Shown: piece by piece, positions 24,401 through 37,100 of the stretch
How the letters are laid out: each line of letters begins with the position of its first letter
Numbering within the stretch: position 1 is the stretch's first letter
NCBI RefSeq assembly: GCF_040581485.1
Contig: NC_090134.1
Location: 4,154,001 to 4,218,000 of the forward strand
Reading direction: 5' to 3'
Length of the DNA: 64,000 nucleotides
Source: Linepithema humile
Taxonomy: Eukaryota > Arthropoda > Insecta > Hymenoptera > Formicidae
Position numbers and translations under genes: made by a program
The notes under the pieces: model-generated
Database searches by the model: none
Seen by the model: only the letters and a program-made list of their open reading frames with translations
What the model was told of the DNA's origin: nothing

Positions 24401-24999
24401 GATCTCATATTGTTCATCTTTTTTGCGGTAAGGAACTAACTTCACATGAAATGAAAGCGAAGCGAACGACGAAATTATTGTAATTAGATTACTTCAGAGG
24501 ATTGCGCCGCGATTGTCGTCTTTGTGTACCAATTTTTGCGCGAGCTAGCTCACTGGTATCACATCAAGCACGTAGCGCATCTAAGTGTTATAAACGCCGC
24601 CGTTAAATTATGTCAATCTACGTATTTTTATGTCTATCGCTAGAATGATAAAAATAGTCGTCACATCCTTTTGACATTTACCGTGTAAGATAGAGGATGT
24701 TGCGCATGACATGCCGTGTCTTGTCATTTCGCGTGATTGAATCACGTTGACACTCGCTAATAACACCGCCATCTACCTGTCTATTTATTACACGTTCTAA
24801 GTGACTATCTATTATTTTTGATTGCTACAGAATGCAATAAATCGAGAATGTTTCGTCTATCCTTATAAAGATGTAGTTTTATAGCTATCATTATTATATA
24901 TCATTTTATATTTTCCGCATAATGAATAATGTGTTAGAAATATTAGATATATATTTACTTATATATAGTTTACGTAAAGTCACATTTTTAAACTAATAA
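21493..24999. other. Intergenic region upstream of cuticular gene A
   Basis: No supported gene. Overlapping open frames around 22140-22700 on both strands have no recognisable content, splice sites or codon bias, and I treat them as chance. The rest is AT-rich. Regulatory DNA of gene A presumably lies in the first kilobase, but I can name no site beyond the TATA box. Confidence 0.45.
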
Positions 25000-25018
25000 A
25001 GAAATAGTCCAGAATTCT

Positions 25019-25185
25019 AAAATATAAAATTTCAATATATTGCAGTAAAGTTCTAGACTTACGAAATGATATGTGTGATTTAAGATTTTAATGATAAATG
25101 TACATTTATTTTTATACCTTAGAATCTTATATCATTATTTACTAAGTCTAAAACTTTATTGCAATGCATTGAAATTTTATATTTT
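25019..25185. repeat. Foldback element with 43-bp inverted arms
   Basis: The arm at 25019-25061 matches the reverse complement of 25143-25185 at 39 of 43 positions. The 81-bp interior also shows partial self-complementarity (ATGATAT against ATATCAT). As a single strand the whole 167 bp could fold into one long hairpin. It ends directly against the ACTAGAACAATACAG sequence that begins the dispersed repeat next to it, suggesting that they belong to one compound element or that one inserted beside the other. Confidence 0.7.
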
Positions 25186-25215
25186 ACTAGAACAATACAG
25201 GCGCGCGATACGCGC

Positions 25216-25549
25216 GATCAAAAAACCCGATCGGGTACCAATCAAAAAACCCGATCGGGGCCCGATCAAAAAACCCGATCGGGGCCCGATCAAAAAACCC
25301 GATCGGGGCCCGATTAATAAACCCGATCGGGCTCAGATCAGGAACCCGATCGGGTCCCGATCAAAAAACCCGATTGGATCCCGATCAGGAACCCGATTAG
25401 GTTCCGATCAAAAAATCCGATCGGGCCCCGATCAGGAACCCGATCGGGTCCCGATCAAAAAACCCAATCGGGTCTCGATCAATAAGCCCGATCGAGGCTC
25501 GATCAAAAAACCCGATCGGCGCCCGATCAAAAAACCCGATCGGGATCCG
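25216..25549. repeat. 24-bp tandem repeat array with CCCGATCGGG palindromes
   Basis: About fourteen copies of a 24-base unit: CAAAAAACCCGATCGGG followed by GCCCGAT, with variants such as AGGAACCCGATCGGGTCCCGAT. Each unit contains the ten-base palindrome CCCGATCGGG or a one-base variant. Because 24 is a multiple of three, a reading frame stays open across the array, giving an eight-residue repeat (KKPDRGPI). I take that frame to be a by-product. The left copies are nearly identical and the right ones diverge. Confidence 0.9.
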
Positions 25550-25830
25550 AGTAAAATTATTAATAAAGTCCCGATAAGGAACTGATCAGGGAAGAGTAAT
25601 CGGGTCCTGATGAGTATACCCGATCGGATTCGAGTATGAATATTAATAAGGCCCCGACAAGGAACTGATCAGACAAGGCCTTACTTAGTGATTGGCTCCT
25701 GATGAGTACACCCGATCAAGACCTGAGTGGAAATATTAATAAGACCCCGATAAGGAACTGATCAGACAAGAGTGATCGGGTCTTGATTAGTACACCCGAT
25801 AGGGACCTTAGATGTTTGTAAACGCAATGT
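25550..25830. repeat. Longer tandem unit (80-105 bp) continuing the 24-bp array
   Basis: Three copies of a longer unit follow without a break, beginning near 25549, 25630 and 25732. Each contains AATATTAATAAG (or a variant), CCCGATAAGGAACTGATCAG, an ATCGGGTCCTGATGAGTA-like stretch and ACCCGATC. They share GATC-centred and CCCGAT words with the 24-bp unit, so they probably arose from it by adding spacer sequence and then amplifying. The middle copy carries extra bases (TTACTTAGTGATTGGC). Confidence 0.8.
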
Positions 25831-25880
25831 CCCTATCAGGAACCGATGGGGCTACACTATTACAACCTTATTTTTATTTA

Positions 25881-26120
25881 ACTAGAACAATACAGACTCG
25901 TACTACGCGCGCGTACTTATTATAGTAATTTAATAAGTATGAAATCTAAATGTTTTAATAAAATTTTTTTTATTTTAAATAACCGTCAAAATAACTTTTA
26001 CTCTCAAAGTATCAAACTGTCAGAATAATCGCGATAACCAATCAGCGTCGCGGAAAAGCACCAACAATACTTTCGATACATTCGAATATTGATCTTTCAT
26101 GCTTTTTTTAAGAATGGAAA
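25881..26120. repeat. Dispersed repeat, copy 1
   Basis: About 240 bases starting ACTAGAACAATACAG and ending CATGCTTTTTTTAAGA match a second copy at 43564-43802 at roughly nine in ten positions by eye, in the same orientation. A truncated third start (about 31 bases) lies at 25186-25216, left of the tandem array. Both copies have a GCGCG-rich palindromic patch just inside the left end. The length and lack of coding capacity suit a short non-autonomous mobile element; I do not recognise its superfamily. Confidence 0.8.
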
Positions 26121-29100
26121 TATATAGATAACAATAAAAGTTAACGGGCCTTTTTTATTCTTTTTATATTTATAAGAATTATAAAAATAATAATATGATA
26201 ATAATATCTAATAACATAATATCAATTTCAATAAGATTTTGAACAGGTATTAATGATAAATATATTTTACAGTTTTCCTTCAAGCACAATTTTTGAAATA
26301 ATTTATTATATTTGTACATAAAATAATGCAACAAGTATTTCATTTTAAAGTACGTAATGTGTACTATAATATAATTTTACTCTGAAACATTTTATTACCA
26401 TAAAGATCTTTTTGTTTTCTAATTTATCGTTTACTGAATGGTAAAGTACAGTTATGGTAATTACATAGTTGCAGTAATACTTATGAATTCTCATAGAAGA
26501 TAGAGATTGCTTATGATAGCAGATATATGCGGTCGTTTGTTAAACGATAGCAGCAATTGTCTCGGTCATCTTCTACCGGTAAAATGGAGAGCGTGTTTAG
26601 AAAGCAGTAGTGAAACTTTCGCTAACAGTCTGCGGCTTGCGTTAGCCACAAAACGATGAATAAACCGTGACTTATAGTATTACGGTCCACTGAAACTGAG
26701 TTCAAGGTTACATATCTCTTTATTATAGCATGAAGATCTCTCAGCATGGATTAATTAGAAATTGGAATATTTGTTTTTAACTTTAATATACAAATTTTGT
26801 TTTAATTATTTATCTGTACTAATTATATAATTCATAAAAGTAGGAAACATATATATTGCAATTTAGGAAAAGACACTCTAGACATTCTTTTTGTCCGACA
26901 TAGATTTTGCAACGGGGAGTTCAGCTATTGTGGGAATCGGATAGGAACATGATACATCTTGTCGATACAGCGTCGAAAATAAATCATCGATCCAATTTAC
27001 TTTCGCGATTGTATTCACGCGCGCACGTTTCAAAAATTAGGTAATATACTTAGCAACGGCCAGTCATGTATAAACCGTTTGGCTTGGTTTGATTTAACAC
27101 TTCGCTCGACCCTTTCATTCTCGATGACTTTCACCTTTCAGGCGCTTTATAATCTACTTTTACCACAAAATCGAATATACACGCCGGAATAATGCATCCT
27201 TGTTCATTAACGTATCGCCTTCTTTGCGAACGATTATTATATACTCAAGTTGTATAAAAAAAAATTTTAAACTTATTATTATTAAGGACGTTATGAAAGC
27301 GTGCAAATTCTGCGCTCGAGACGTTGCATTGAAATTGGCATTTCATTAGGATTATCTTTCAAGCGAAACTAACGTCATACGTGATCATTATGCATATCAA
27401 TATTGATTAGTTACGCGAGGTGACGATAATAAGATACAATCTATTTGAAATTTATTTAACCTTTTCAGGAACAATTCTTTTAAATTATTGATAGAAAGAC
27501 AAGTTGCATAAAACGTGAGATGCAATAATAAAAGCCTCGAGACATGACTTGGAAATCGCTTGGAAATCGCAATTAAAATCGCTGTTTCAATCATTGTCTA
27601 AACGTCTCTTCAGTCGTGAATTACTTGTGGGATCTTGATGCGCGTTACAGAATAAATCCTGCTTGGATTTACGAACGCGCTAAATGCGTCGATTGTCTGC
27701 GATTTCACGACAACACGTGATTCATAATCGGAGCGGAGAAAACACTGCAGGTGGATAGCACGTAGCCGTCGTTCATGACGTAACGACGTTTAAACACGTC
27801 GTGCACGGTGACGCCGCCTTTCCCACTTTTCTAATTTCTTCTCGTTGAAGCGCCTTCCGCGCGTGATTCAGCTGTGGCACGAAACGGAAAATAGCGTGCC
27901 GCGGGGCATCGGCTTGTTAATATCTCGTCTGGTAGGAATTCACAAGTTCAAATATCTAATAAAACTCGAGGCCGACGTGTGAAGATATGCAAAATAATAT
28001 TTGTCTGCGCAAATGCAAATAGAAGTAAAAACTGAAGTATTCTTGAAGTATTTAAAACAATTCTTTCAAAAATAAAATAAAATATAATATATACTTAATG
28101 ATAAGATAAGTAATATATTTTAATTTTTTTAGTCGATATTAAATGAGATTTATCATTTAAGATATGCGTGAATTCTGAGATATCTTGTCTTTTTTCTGTT
28201 AATAAATGCAAATTTATGGAGGAATGTGGAAGTGAAATACCAACAACATTTATCGCGAATGTTTGCGATGTTTGCGATCTTGTTCAACAAGCACTCGATA
28301 TGTTTATTTCAATTTCAGTTCGTACGTGCTAATACTTCGGTCTCGCAGTGCACGTTCCAAGCGAAAGTAAATGATACTGGGGATCGAGGAAATGAAAAGT
28401 GACGGCGTAGCAAATTTTCACAGTGATATTTTTCTTTCCAATATGTTTACAAATAATACAAAAGAAAACAACTATAACGTAAGATTCTTCTTTATGAAGA
28501 TTTATGCGCAGTTATATCGTGCGTATCAATTGCTAAAGCTATACTTTAACGCTAACAAGTATTATTTACAGTATGAGTAGACAACCGCCGCTTCGAGCCC
28601 ATTGTAGCAACGACACGATTAAACCATAAAATCGTCCAAGATAAAACGTTCCTTTCTTTCTTTCGTGTAAGAATTCTTGTGGATTTTAAAAACCATCCAA
28701 TTGTAAAAGTATGGATTCTAAAAGTAGCTTTGTTATAAATTTACCTATTTTAATCGAAAGACGACGCCATATACATTTGAGGCACTTTATAGTTATAATT
28801 AATGGCTGTGTAACATCGCGGTAAAGATGATTTCGGTCCACTGCTGTTTCCTTCCCGAATTTGATACACATTTCCGCGAACAGAATAAGAGTCGAGTCGC
28901 GGAACGCATTAAATCGATTCTCACACTTGTGACAGAGAATGCAAATAGAAAGTCCGCGGCCGGCTCCGGCCGCGAATAGAATGTTGTCCCTACGAACTAG
29001 ACCACGCCAATAAGAACCTATTGCAGTTTCCTCAACGGTCGAATCGCGGTGAACCCTACTCGCGGCAAGCTTGCAAAATTCCACGTTGCAAAAGACCGAG

Positions 29101-30917
29101 TACACTTCCGACCGACATCCGCGTATTGAAATTATTATCCAGTTAAAACGCGATATCTTTGCGCCACGGAATTACAAAGACGTGATCAAAATTGGAGAAA
29201 TTTCAGTGCAATAATACACACGTGAAAAAATTAGAATTATTAAACCGATGATATTGCGCAAACCGACTGAGAATGATTGTATTGCATCATAAGATATTAT
29301 CTTCGGGGCAGAGAGTCACGTAATTTTCAATTGAATTAAACAGATTTAATGTTGAATTAATGTTTAATTAAAAAAAAGTATAATAAGGTCTCATAACGTA
29401 CAATCCATTTCTTACGGCATTTTATAGCACGTGATTATGAGTTATTACGGAATGCTGCATAAAATTGCATAGGCGAGAATTGAATGCAAACAATAGAACA
29501 CTCATTGATGCGTTATATGACACAATAGAACAAACGTGCAACGTTTCAACATTGTGCGTCCAATCGAAATTACCTCGAGTCACCGCGCAAATGGATTTGA
29601 TTCGACTAATTAGCCCCTTCCGTTTGATCGCGTTTCACCTCGCCTTTCATGCGACTCGATCCTGCGCTGAATCGACGTTTTGTAACCGAGTCGCTCGAAC
29701 ATTATTACGTGGCTCGGGCTTATAGGGTCATGCTTAAAAGGTCCGCGGCCGCGCGACGAATGTTCCGCTCGTGTCGCGGAACCTCCGTATCTCCGCGATA
29801 GTACGGTGTTAGGGACCTGCGAGAAATTGCCACGGTAATACATCGTACTTGCGTGCGTGAGTATTGCGTCAGGTTGTTGGCTTTCACTCTCTAACGTGCC
29901 TCATGAACGTACACGATATTAGACTGAAAAGAAATGCTCTCAGCATCGGCTTGAGAAACCGAAAGGATTCTGTTCTATGTTAATTCAGTACGCGAATAAA
30001 TAGAATTTCACTTTTCGTCTAATAAATAAATTATTCTTCTGTTTTTTTTCCAGAAAAAAAAGAATATCTGCGACGAGATCATCCGAGCAGGAGAATCGTG
30101 GATAACAGAGATATGATAAGGTAAGAAAAAAAAAGTTAAATTTTGCCACGATTATTATGTCTTGCGACCGACTTTCCGCCTTTGTCACTGTTTGCGATTA
30201 TTTTGTCAGTAATCGTACGCGCGCGGTTTCTTCATCCAATATCACATACATTGATCTCTTTAACCTTCGAGAAAAGCGGATTATGCTCCGATTGCATCGT
30301 CATCGGATATTATCGCTCATGCATTGGCCGAGTCGAACAGATATAGCGCAAGAACGCTTCGAGACACGCATTGAACGGAAAAGCGAATGGATATTATATA
30401 CATTATATACGACTATCAAAGCGAAAAGTACTATTAAAAACAAGGTAAATTAGAAAATATAATGCTGCAGAAAAAGTTGAAAGATCGACATAACATTGAC
30501 GATAAACCCGTGGACTTGTATATCGCAACATTTTTAACTATGGGCGCACGGTGTCTTTCCCGCGGAGCGCAGATTATATCAAATATATTGCACACGCATT
30601 TTCTCCGCGTACAACGCATGCATCAAAGCGCTCGTGTGTGCCATTCACTCGGCAATATACTTCATATATCCCGGCTTCTGCGTTATCATCTGATAATATA
30701 TATATATATATACTATATATAATGCATATACTTATATGTAATACCCTCTATGCGCACGGGCCAATATTACGATCTACCAGCGCGAGATCCTCGGCAGTTT
30801 AGCTCGCGAGATGCTCGGAACAATATCGAATGATGAATATCGACGATTCGAGAATCCGAGGATCTAATCAAGGGAAGGGGGAGGGGAGAATTTTTAAGCG
30901 CCGCGATTCAGATCGCA
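26121..30917. other. Intergenic region between cuticular genes A and B
   Basis: No supported gene. The minus-strand open frame at 28686-29105 and others lack start context, splice sites or recognisable motifs. Moderately GC-rich patches at about 27700-27920 and 29580-29860 may be regulatory. A TA microsatellite occurs at 30696-30720. The 3' untranslated region of gene B should lie just left of 30918, where the sequence has a G-rich run (AGGGAAGGGGGAGGGGAGAA near 30870). Confidence 0.45.
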
Positions 30918-31077
30918 TCAGTAATTATTAGCGCCGCTACCTCGGAGAAATTGATCGATCTGACCTACTGAAAGGGACGGGGTGGCGGCGGAGGCTTTCA
31001 AGGGCGCCACGTAATAGAACGCCTGAGGTTCTCTCTGCGATTCCAGCAGTTGAAGCCTGTGCGGTTGTTGATGATGA

Positions 31078-31140
<63 letters not shown>

Positions 31141-34100
31141 CGTTGTTGCTGCGCGTAGAGCTGCTGGGATTGTTGCAGCAGTTGCGCCTGCTGCTTCCTG
31201 TAGAGCACCTCCTGCGGCTGGGTTACGGTCGGGGCGGGCGCCGACTGGGCTTGCTTGTAGCCCTGCCGCTGAGCCTGCTGGTACTGCTGGTGCTGCAGAC
31301 CGAGTAGGGACTGGGGCTGGGCTACGAACGGTTGGAGCTTGTGACTGAGGCTAAAGTCACCCACGGTCTGGGGCAGTGTCTGATAAAGCTGAGTATTGTA
31401 CTGACCGGTCGCGGGATCGTAAATCAGCTCCGACTGATAGATAGGCTCGGCGCTGGCGGCGGCGGGGGCGGCGGCGGCGACTCTCGAAGAAGTTTGGGGC
31501 GAGGCCGGGGCGGGCTGAGATCTCGCGGGTACGTGCGTGCCGATCGTGTTTACGTAACGCTCGAGCTCGGCGGCGAAGTCGAGGTGGGGCGCGCTAGCGG
31601 CGGTCGTGGTGCGCAGACCAGGCGACACCGTGGGGTGAGTCTGGCTGTAAAGCAGACCGCTCGGGCGCTCGGTGCTACTGGGGGAGACGTATTGCGCGGC
31701 CACTTGAGCGACGTGGGGTCGTGGGGTTATCGCGACCGATTGAGGTCTGGGATGGCGGGTCACCGGTCTGCGGGTCGTCGTCTCGAGCGGCTGATAAACG
31801 GTCGAGGCGACCGTGGGTTGGCTACGGAGAGCGGGCGCCGCGGTGGTCTGGTATTGAGCCGTCGGGGTGGAAGCTAGCCTATAGAGAGACGGGCTGGGCG
31901 ACGATTCGTAGATGGCGGTGGAGGGTGTGATTTGCACCAGGGTCGAGGGTCTTCTGAAAGCCGACGGTCGCAATTGCGGTTTCAAGTCGTCCTCGGTCAG
32001 CTCCTGGCTGGCGTCGTCGTCGAGCTGGTACTCCGACTGGAATATCGTGGTCGGCGCGCGAGTAGTAGCTGGCTGATACGTAGGTCTCGCCGAAACGGGT
32101 CTGGCCACGGGTCTGACAGCGGGATAATTTGCCGGTCCCGGCAGATCGTCCTCCTTCTCCTCCGGTGGCTCTTCTTCTTCGTCCTTCGGCGCGTTCGGGT
32201 CGCACGGATTGCCGGAGACATAAGTGAACTCTCTCTTGTTGCCGTCCGGATCAATGTAACCGTACTTGCCGCGTACGACGCAGTCGGTGCCGCGGGTTTC
32301 CTCCTTGAAGGAGCCGTCAGCCGCTTCGTAGCCGAAGGTGAAAGATCCGTCGTCGTTGACCTTGTTGTAATTCCTTATGGTCTGCACCGGCGGCGGCTTC
32401 GACGCGTGCAGCCCATCCTTCGAACGTGGCGAAGGAAGCGCGCGGGTGCGCGGCTGGTAGACCGCCACGCTATCGTATTCGTCCTCGGCGGCCTGATTGT
32501 CGTTTTCTTCATTATAGTACACTTGAGAATCCCCGCGAGGTCGGATGACCACTCGCCGCGCTTCCGTTAGGGCGAGCAGACACGCCGGGATTACCTGGCG
32601 AAAAAGGATTCATTATGATAGACAGCTAGAACAGTTAGATGTGTACAGATATGGATCATTAATATATTGATATGTACGACGTTACGCATATTGCGCGCGA
32701 AAGAAAGTGACCTTCTTTCGCCGGATTAATATTTTTTAAGTAGTTTCACGTTGGCGCGAAAGTGAAAACGGAAAGCGTTTTCGGTGAAAATCGTGATTCG
32801 TACATTTTTATACGTCCGTTTTTCTGAAATCGAGGAAAAAAGAAGATTAACATATCAAACATCTGCGAAAACTTTCCAATTTCTCCTATAAAGATCTTTC
32901 TAATATTTGTTTCCATGAATACTTGCTCTCCGCTTCTATATAATTAGCGCAATTAACAACAATTGAATATTTTACTTAACATCTTGCAGGAGAAACAAGT
33001 TTACAAAACATCGCATGATAAGGAAAAGATATAGAATTTTTAATACAAGCATTCGGTGCAACCGGCGGTAAACGACGGAAAACTGTAATAACACGCTATC
33101 AGTGGCATCAAGTAGAAATGCACACTATTTGTCGGACGCTCGCATGCTCTCGCGCGTCACGCATTCCTTCACTCGAAAAGGGCGAAGAGGGAAGTAGTTT
33201 TATCGCGTCACGCGAGAAACGTAATCGAAATTGCTAAAGTCACTAGAGGCGAAATGGACTAGCTAGTCTAGTTTCCAGGCACGAAGCCGGATCTGCATTA
33301 CGGAGGTACGCTTATAGTCAATAGGAAGCAGAAGATGGAGCGAGGAGAGAGCGAGTTTCGCGGATCGGTGAACGCTCGTGTGCGCGCGAGCGGTATGCGC
33401 GCGGCAAAATTCCTTATCGCTCGAACGCGACCGAATGCTCCGGCTTCGTGGCCGTTAAACGCGAGCACGAGAGGCCGGCGACGTCGTAAAAGGTGGAGCC
33501 CGTTTGATTACATCTGATTTTCGCGTAAACACCACGTAACTGTATTGCGAAAAAGTTGTGTATCGGGTACGATTTTTACGAATGTAAAGAATTTAAATTT
33601 TTTACCGAATTAATAGTTGATTATTTTTACAAATCAATCTTTAAATCACTCGTGAATATTTTTGACGTAAAGCGTCGAAAAAAAAAAACACGCAATTGTT
33701 TTATTGTACCAATTTAATTTTGTATAAATAAAAATTGTAATATTATTCCACTTTGAATGAAATTCAACCGGTAATATAACGCTTATATATTTTCCAAATT
33801 AGCCAAGCTTTGTTGATCCTCGGATATACTTTTCGCGATTTGTACGATAAGGGATTCACTTTCTTACTTTTACAAGCGCGCGAGCTTGTTATTCAATTGC
33901 GTCACCGCTTAGACATTTCTTAGCTCGATATTTCATAGCTCGTCATTCTTCGACGTATCCCACATACTTATTCAATGGCGAAACGCTCACGCGCTTTTCT
34001 CGCGAGGTTGACCGTACGTCCTTACGACAAAACGTGGTCTCGACTTCCGGTAAGGCGGCTGTCGGTGGGAACCGCCCCGGCGCACACGTGTTACGTAATT

Positions 34101-37100
34101 TCTACTACTCGGCTGACCCGAATACGGGGCGAGGCAGGCAAGGAGCGCGGCTCGCGCGCGGCCGGCGTGCCTACCGTGAGAGAGAAAGAGATTCAGATTC
34201 AGAACGTCGTAACTCGGCGCGCATGTTTCGCCGTCGTTGTCGGGCCGCCCCGCCGGCCGCTTCTGGATCTCCTTGAACCAAGGCGAGAGCAAAACACGCG
34301 CGCACAAAAGACAGGCGGTAACCACACCTAGCGACGACCCACAGGAAACGCTCTTTACTGCTTCACCGAATACATTTCATAGAAGATAGATACGCGGGGG
34401 GAAAAAAGTTCTCTATTATCTCTCGGTACCGTAAATGTTGAATCAGACGAAAGAGTCAGATATACAAATCCACCGTATCTAAACCTTTATGCGTGGAAAA
34501 TTAATGAGCCTTTCGCCTTCTCAGGCATTCTGGCTTGATATCTCTCCGACCGCTTCAATTAACGTAATTAATAATGCGCGTACAATCAACATTCTCGCTT
34601 TGAAATTCGCGTCGTCGCCGTAAACTGATCGTTACTTTTACTGTCAGCGATAGACGGAGAATAGCTGAGAAGAGAACAGCTTTGGACGGATACCAAGTAG
34701 TCGTCAGATGCCGTACGATAACGTTCGCTCGAAACGGCTTCGCGCCGGTCGAATGCCGATAAGATCGATCCGCTCGACTTCGCGATGACCTGATCGGGAA
34801 TATTCGACGATTGCGCGTTGGCACACGAATACGTCCTTGAGGCGAGAAGGCACGTCGTCCTGGAACTTTCCAACGATACAGTATGCTGCAGCGTGCTTTC
34901 TTAGGCGTGCGTCGATTAATTTCCAGCTCTGACCCCGTGATAAAATATACCGGCGCCTTTCTGCACGCTGATGACGACGCAGACGCGTTGCCCGGTGACG
35001 AAATACCGGCCGAACGAATTCGGCACGCACATAATAAATAGGCTGACAGCGGTGTTGCAAACATTGTTGAGGAGCACGCGAAAGTTGTCTCTCACGACCG
35101 ATTGCTCAGTCGGAGCTCGCAGTCGGCGCGAATTCAATCGCGGGCGTAAAATTCTGTCGGAATTGTAGCGAGATGATTAGTCATTCGGAAGCACAGTTCC
35201 ATTCTCCTTCGCCACTCATTTTCGCCAGCTTCCACTGACTAATCAGTCGCGAGGGGAAAGGCGGGAATGAGTAGTAAAACCTCGTCATTAACCATCCTCA
35301 TTATCGTACAGACGGACAAAGCAGACGTTACCGTTTTCAGATTTTCAATTGCTCGCAGAGTTTGCGAGGGTATTTAAACGCCGACCGATCATTAGAATCG
35401 GAATAAATTCGCGGATAACTCGAATCGCAGTGAAGCGAAATGCGGCTGCGTACCCGGTTCTAAGTGCTCCCTGAAAATTGGAAAGGTCTTCGGTCGGCGG
35501 GTTAAACCGATTCGCGATTATCGAGTGATGCGGGGCGCGGGCGCGCGTGCGCTCCGCACAATCGGCTTTACCTACCGACGAAATCGACGAGGAGACTTGC
35601 AACGTCGTCATTATCGTCGGCCACGGAACGTGCGCGCAACTGTCCGGACCACTGAAAGCGTGTACAGACTAATGACTCTTCCATCTGGTTCGGGTTAGCG
35701 GAAAATCGTGACGCCGAGGTAGGGCCCTGTAATCAACGTTGTGGCGTGCCAGTCACATACAGTGAGAGGCACGAACACATTCGGTCCGTGGCCCGATCCA
35801 GTTGGGAGCAATCGGCCACGGCGGTGCACCACGCCTCGTCTAAGTGAGCCCCGAAGCTGTCCGGAGAAAGGGAGAATCGTTGCGCCGCGCCGTGCGCAAA
35901 TCCACGCTCGCCGCTTAATAAACATACGTCCCGCTCTTTTTGCGCGAGCCTCTTATCTCCGATTTCGATCGCTTCCGTGACGTTTTCGCGAAACTTGTCG
36001 AAAGTTCGGACGAAAAACAAGAGGAGGAGAACAAGTCACACCGGGCAACGCTCTAATTTCTTTTATTTTATAGAAAGTGTGAAATGAAACGAACGAAACA
36101 AGAGCGCTGGGGAAAATAAATTATTACGCGCCTTTATCGCTCTCATACGGTTGAATAAATAATTTAATAAAAAAATTAAGGGTATTCGATATAACATCCA
36201 ATTATTCTCCACGAGCGCACATGAAGGAAATAATCTTTAATATATTACGTCATACCGAAATAATTATACGCCACAGCTGATGTAGAAATTGTTGCCATCA
36301 AGATCCGCAATCACTCAATTTTACGCTGAGTACAATTTGATGGCGGGAAACGATTAATAAGCAGTATCCACTTTGCCCGACCAAGACTCATGGGTTTTCG
36401 GAGGATGAAAGAACCTCGTACCGCCGCGTGGGATCAATCATGCAAGCGGGAGAACCAATTACCGATCTATGATTAGCGGCGGTCTCGTAACGCGCGCCGT
36501 CCGCGCGCCGATACATTTCGCGGCGAGGAAAAATGCGGAGGAAGTTGTTAAAGGCTCGCGGGAAACGTTGCTATGCATTTGTAATAACAGCCGCGATTGA
36601 GCTAATGGCTAAATGTAACGGTAAAAGCGCGCGCGCGCGCGCGGTGTCAAGAAACAGGATGGCGAGTGGTCCCTTTCACGGTGAAGGTGACGCGTCAGTT
36701 TCGAGAGAGGAAAAAAAATATAAAATTAAGCGTCGACCGGTTGCATTTCAACACACTCGTGTTCTCGATTCCGCTGCACGCACACACACACACACACGCA
36801 CGTCACACGTATGCATAATATTCTACGCTGATACAGATCTGGAGAACGTTCCACTCGATCCTATCGTGTTTCACGCTAGGAAGTAGTTAGAACAATTCGC
36901 CCGCAACTTTCCTCGTCGAGATTTCCGGAAGCAGCGGAAGCTGCGCGACGCGGTCATGAAATTCATTCCTGATTAACTCCGCGTTGCGAGCGGAGTAATT
37001 AGCGAGCGATTGACGGGCGAATTAGATATGCCGTAATATATCTCAGACCCGACATGATTAATCGTCCGGCGCGCAACAGGAAGAGTGTTATCCGAACACA

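Noticed and set aside
25091..25585. Open frame of 164 codons with an eight-residue KKPDRGPI repeat
   Set aside because: The repeat unit is 24 bp, a multiple of three, so an open frame is automatic. The flanks are a foldback element and a mobile repeat, with no signal peptide or domain.
28686..29105. Minus-strand frame of 139 codons
   Set aside because: Begins at GTG, and shows no domain, signal peptide or neighbouring exon.
34320..34380. Alternative first exon for gene B (ATG at 34375, GTGAAG donor)
   Set aside because: Encodes only MYS with a poor donor and would not complete the signal peptide as well as MRIILL at 42416-42433, which also has a TATA box.
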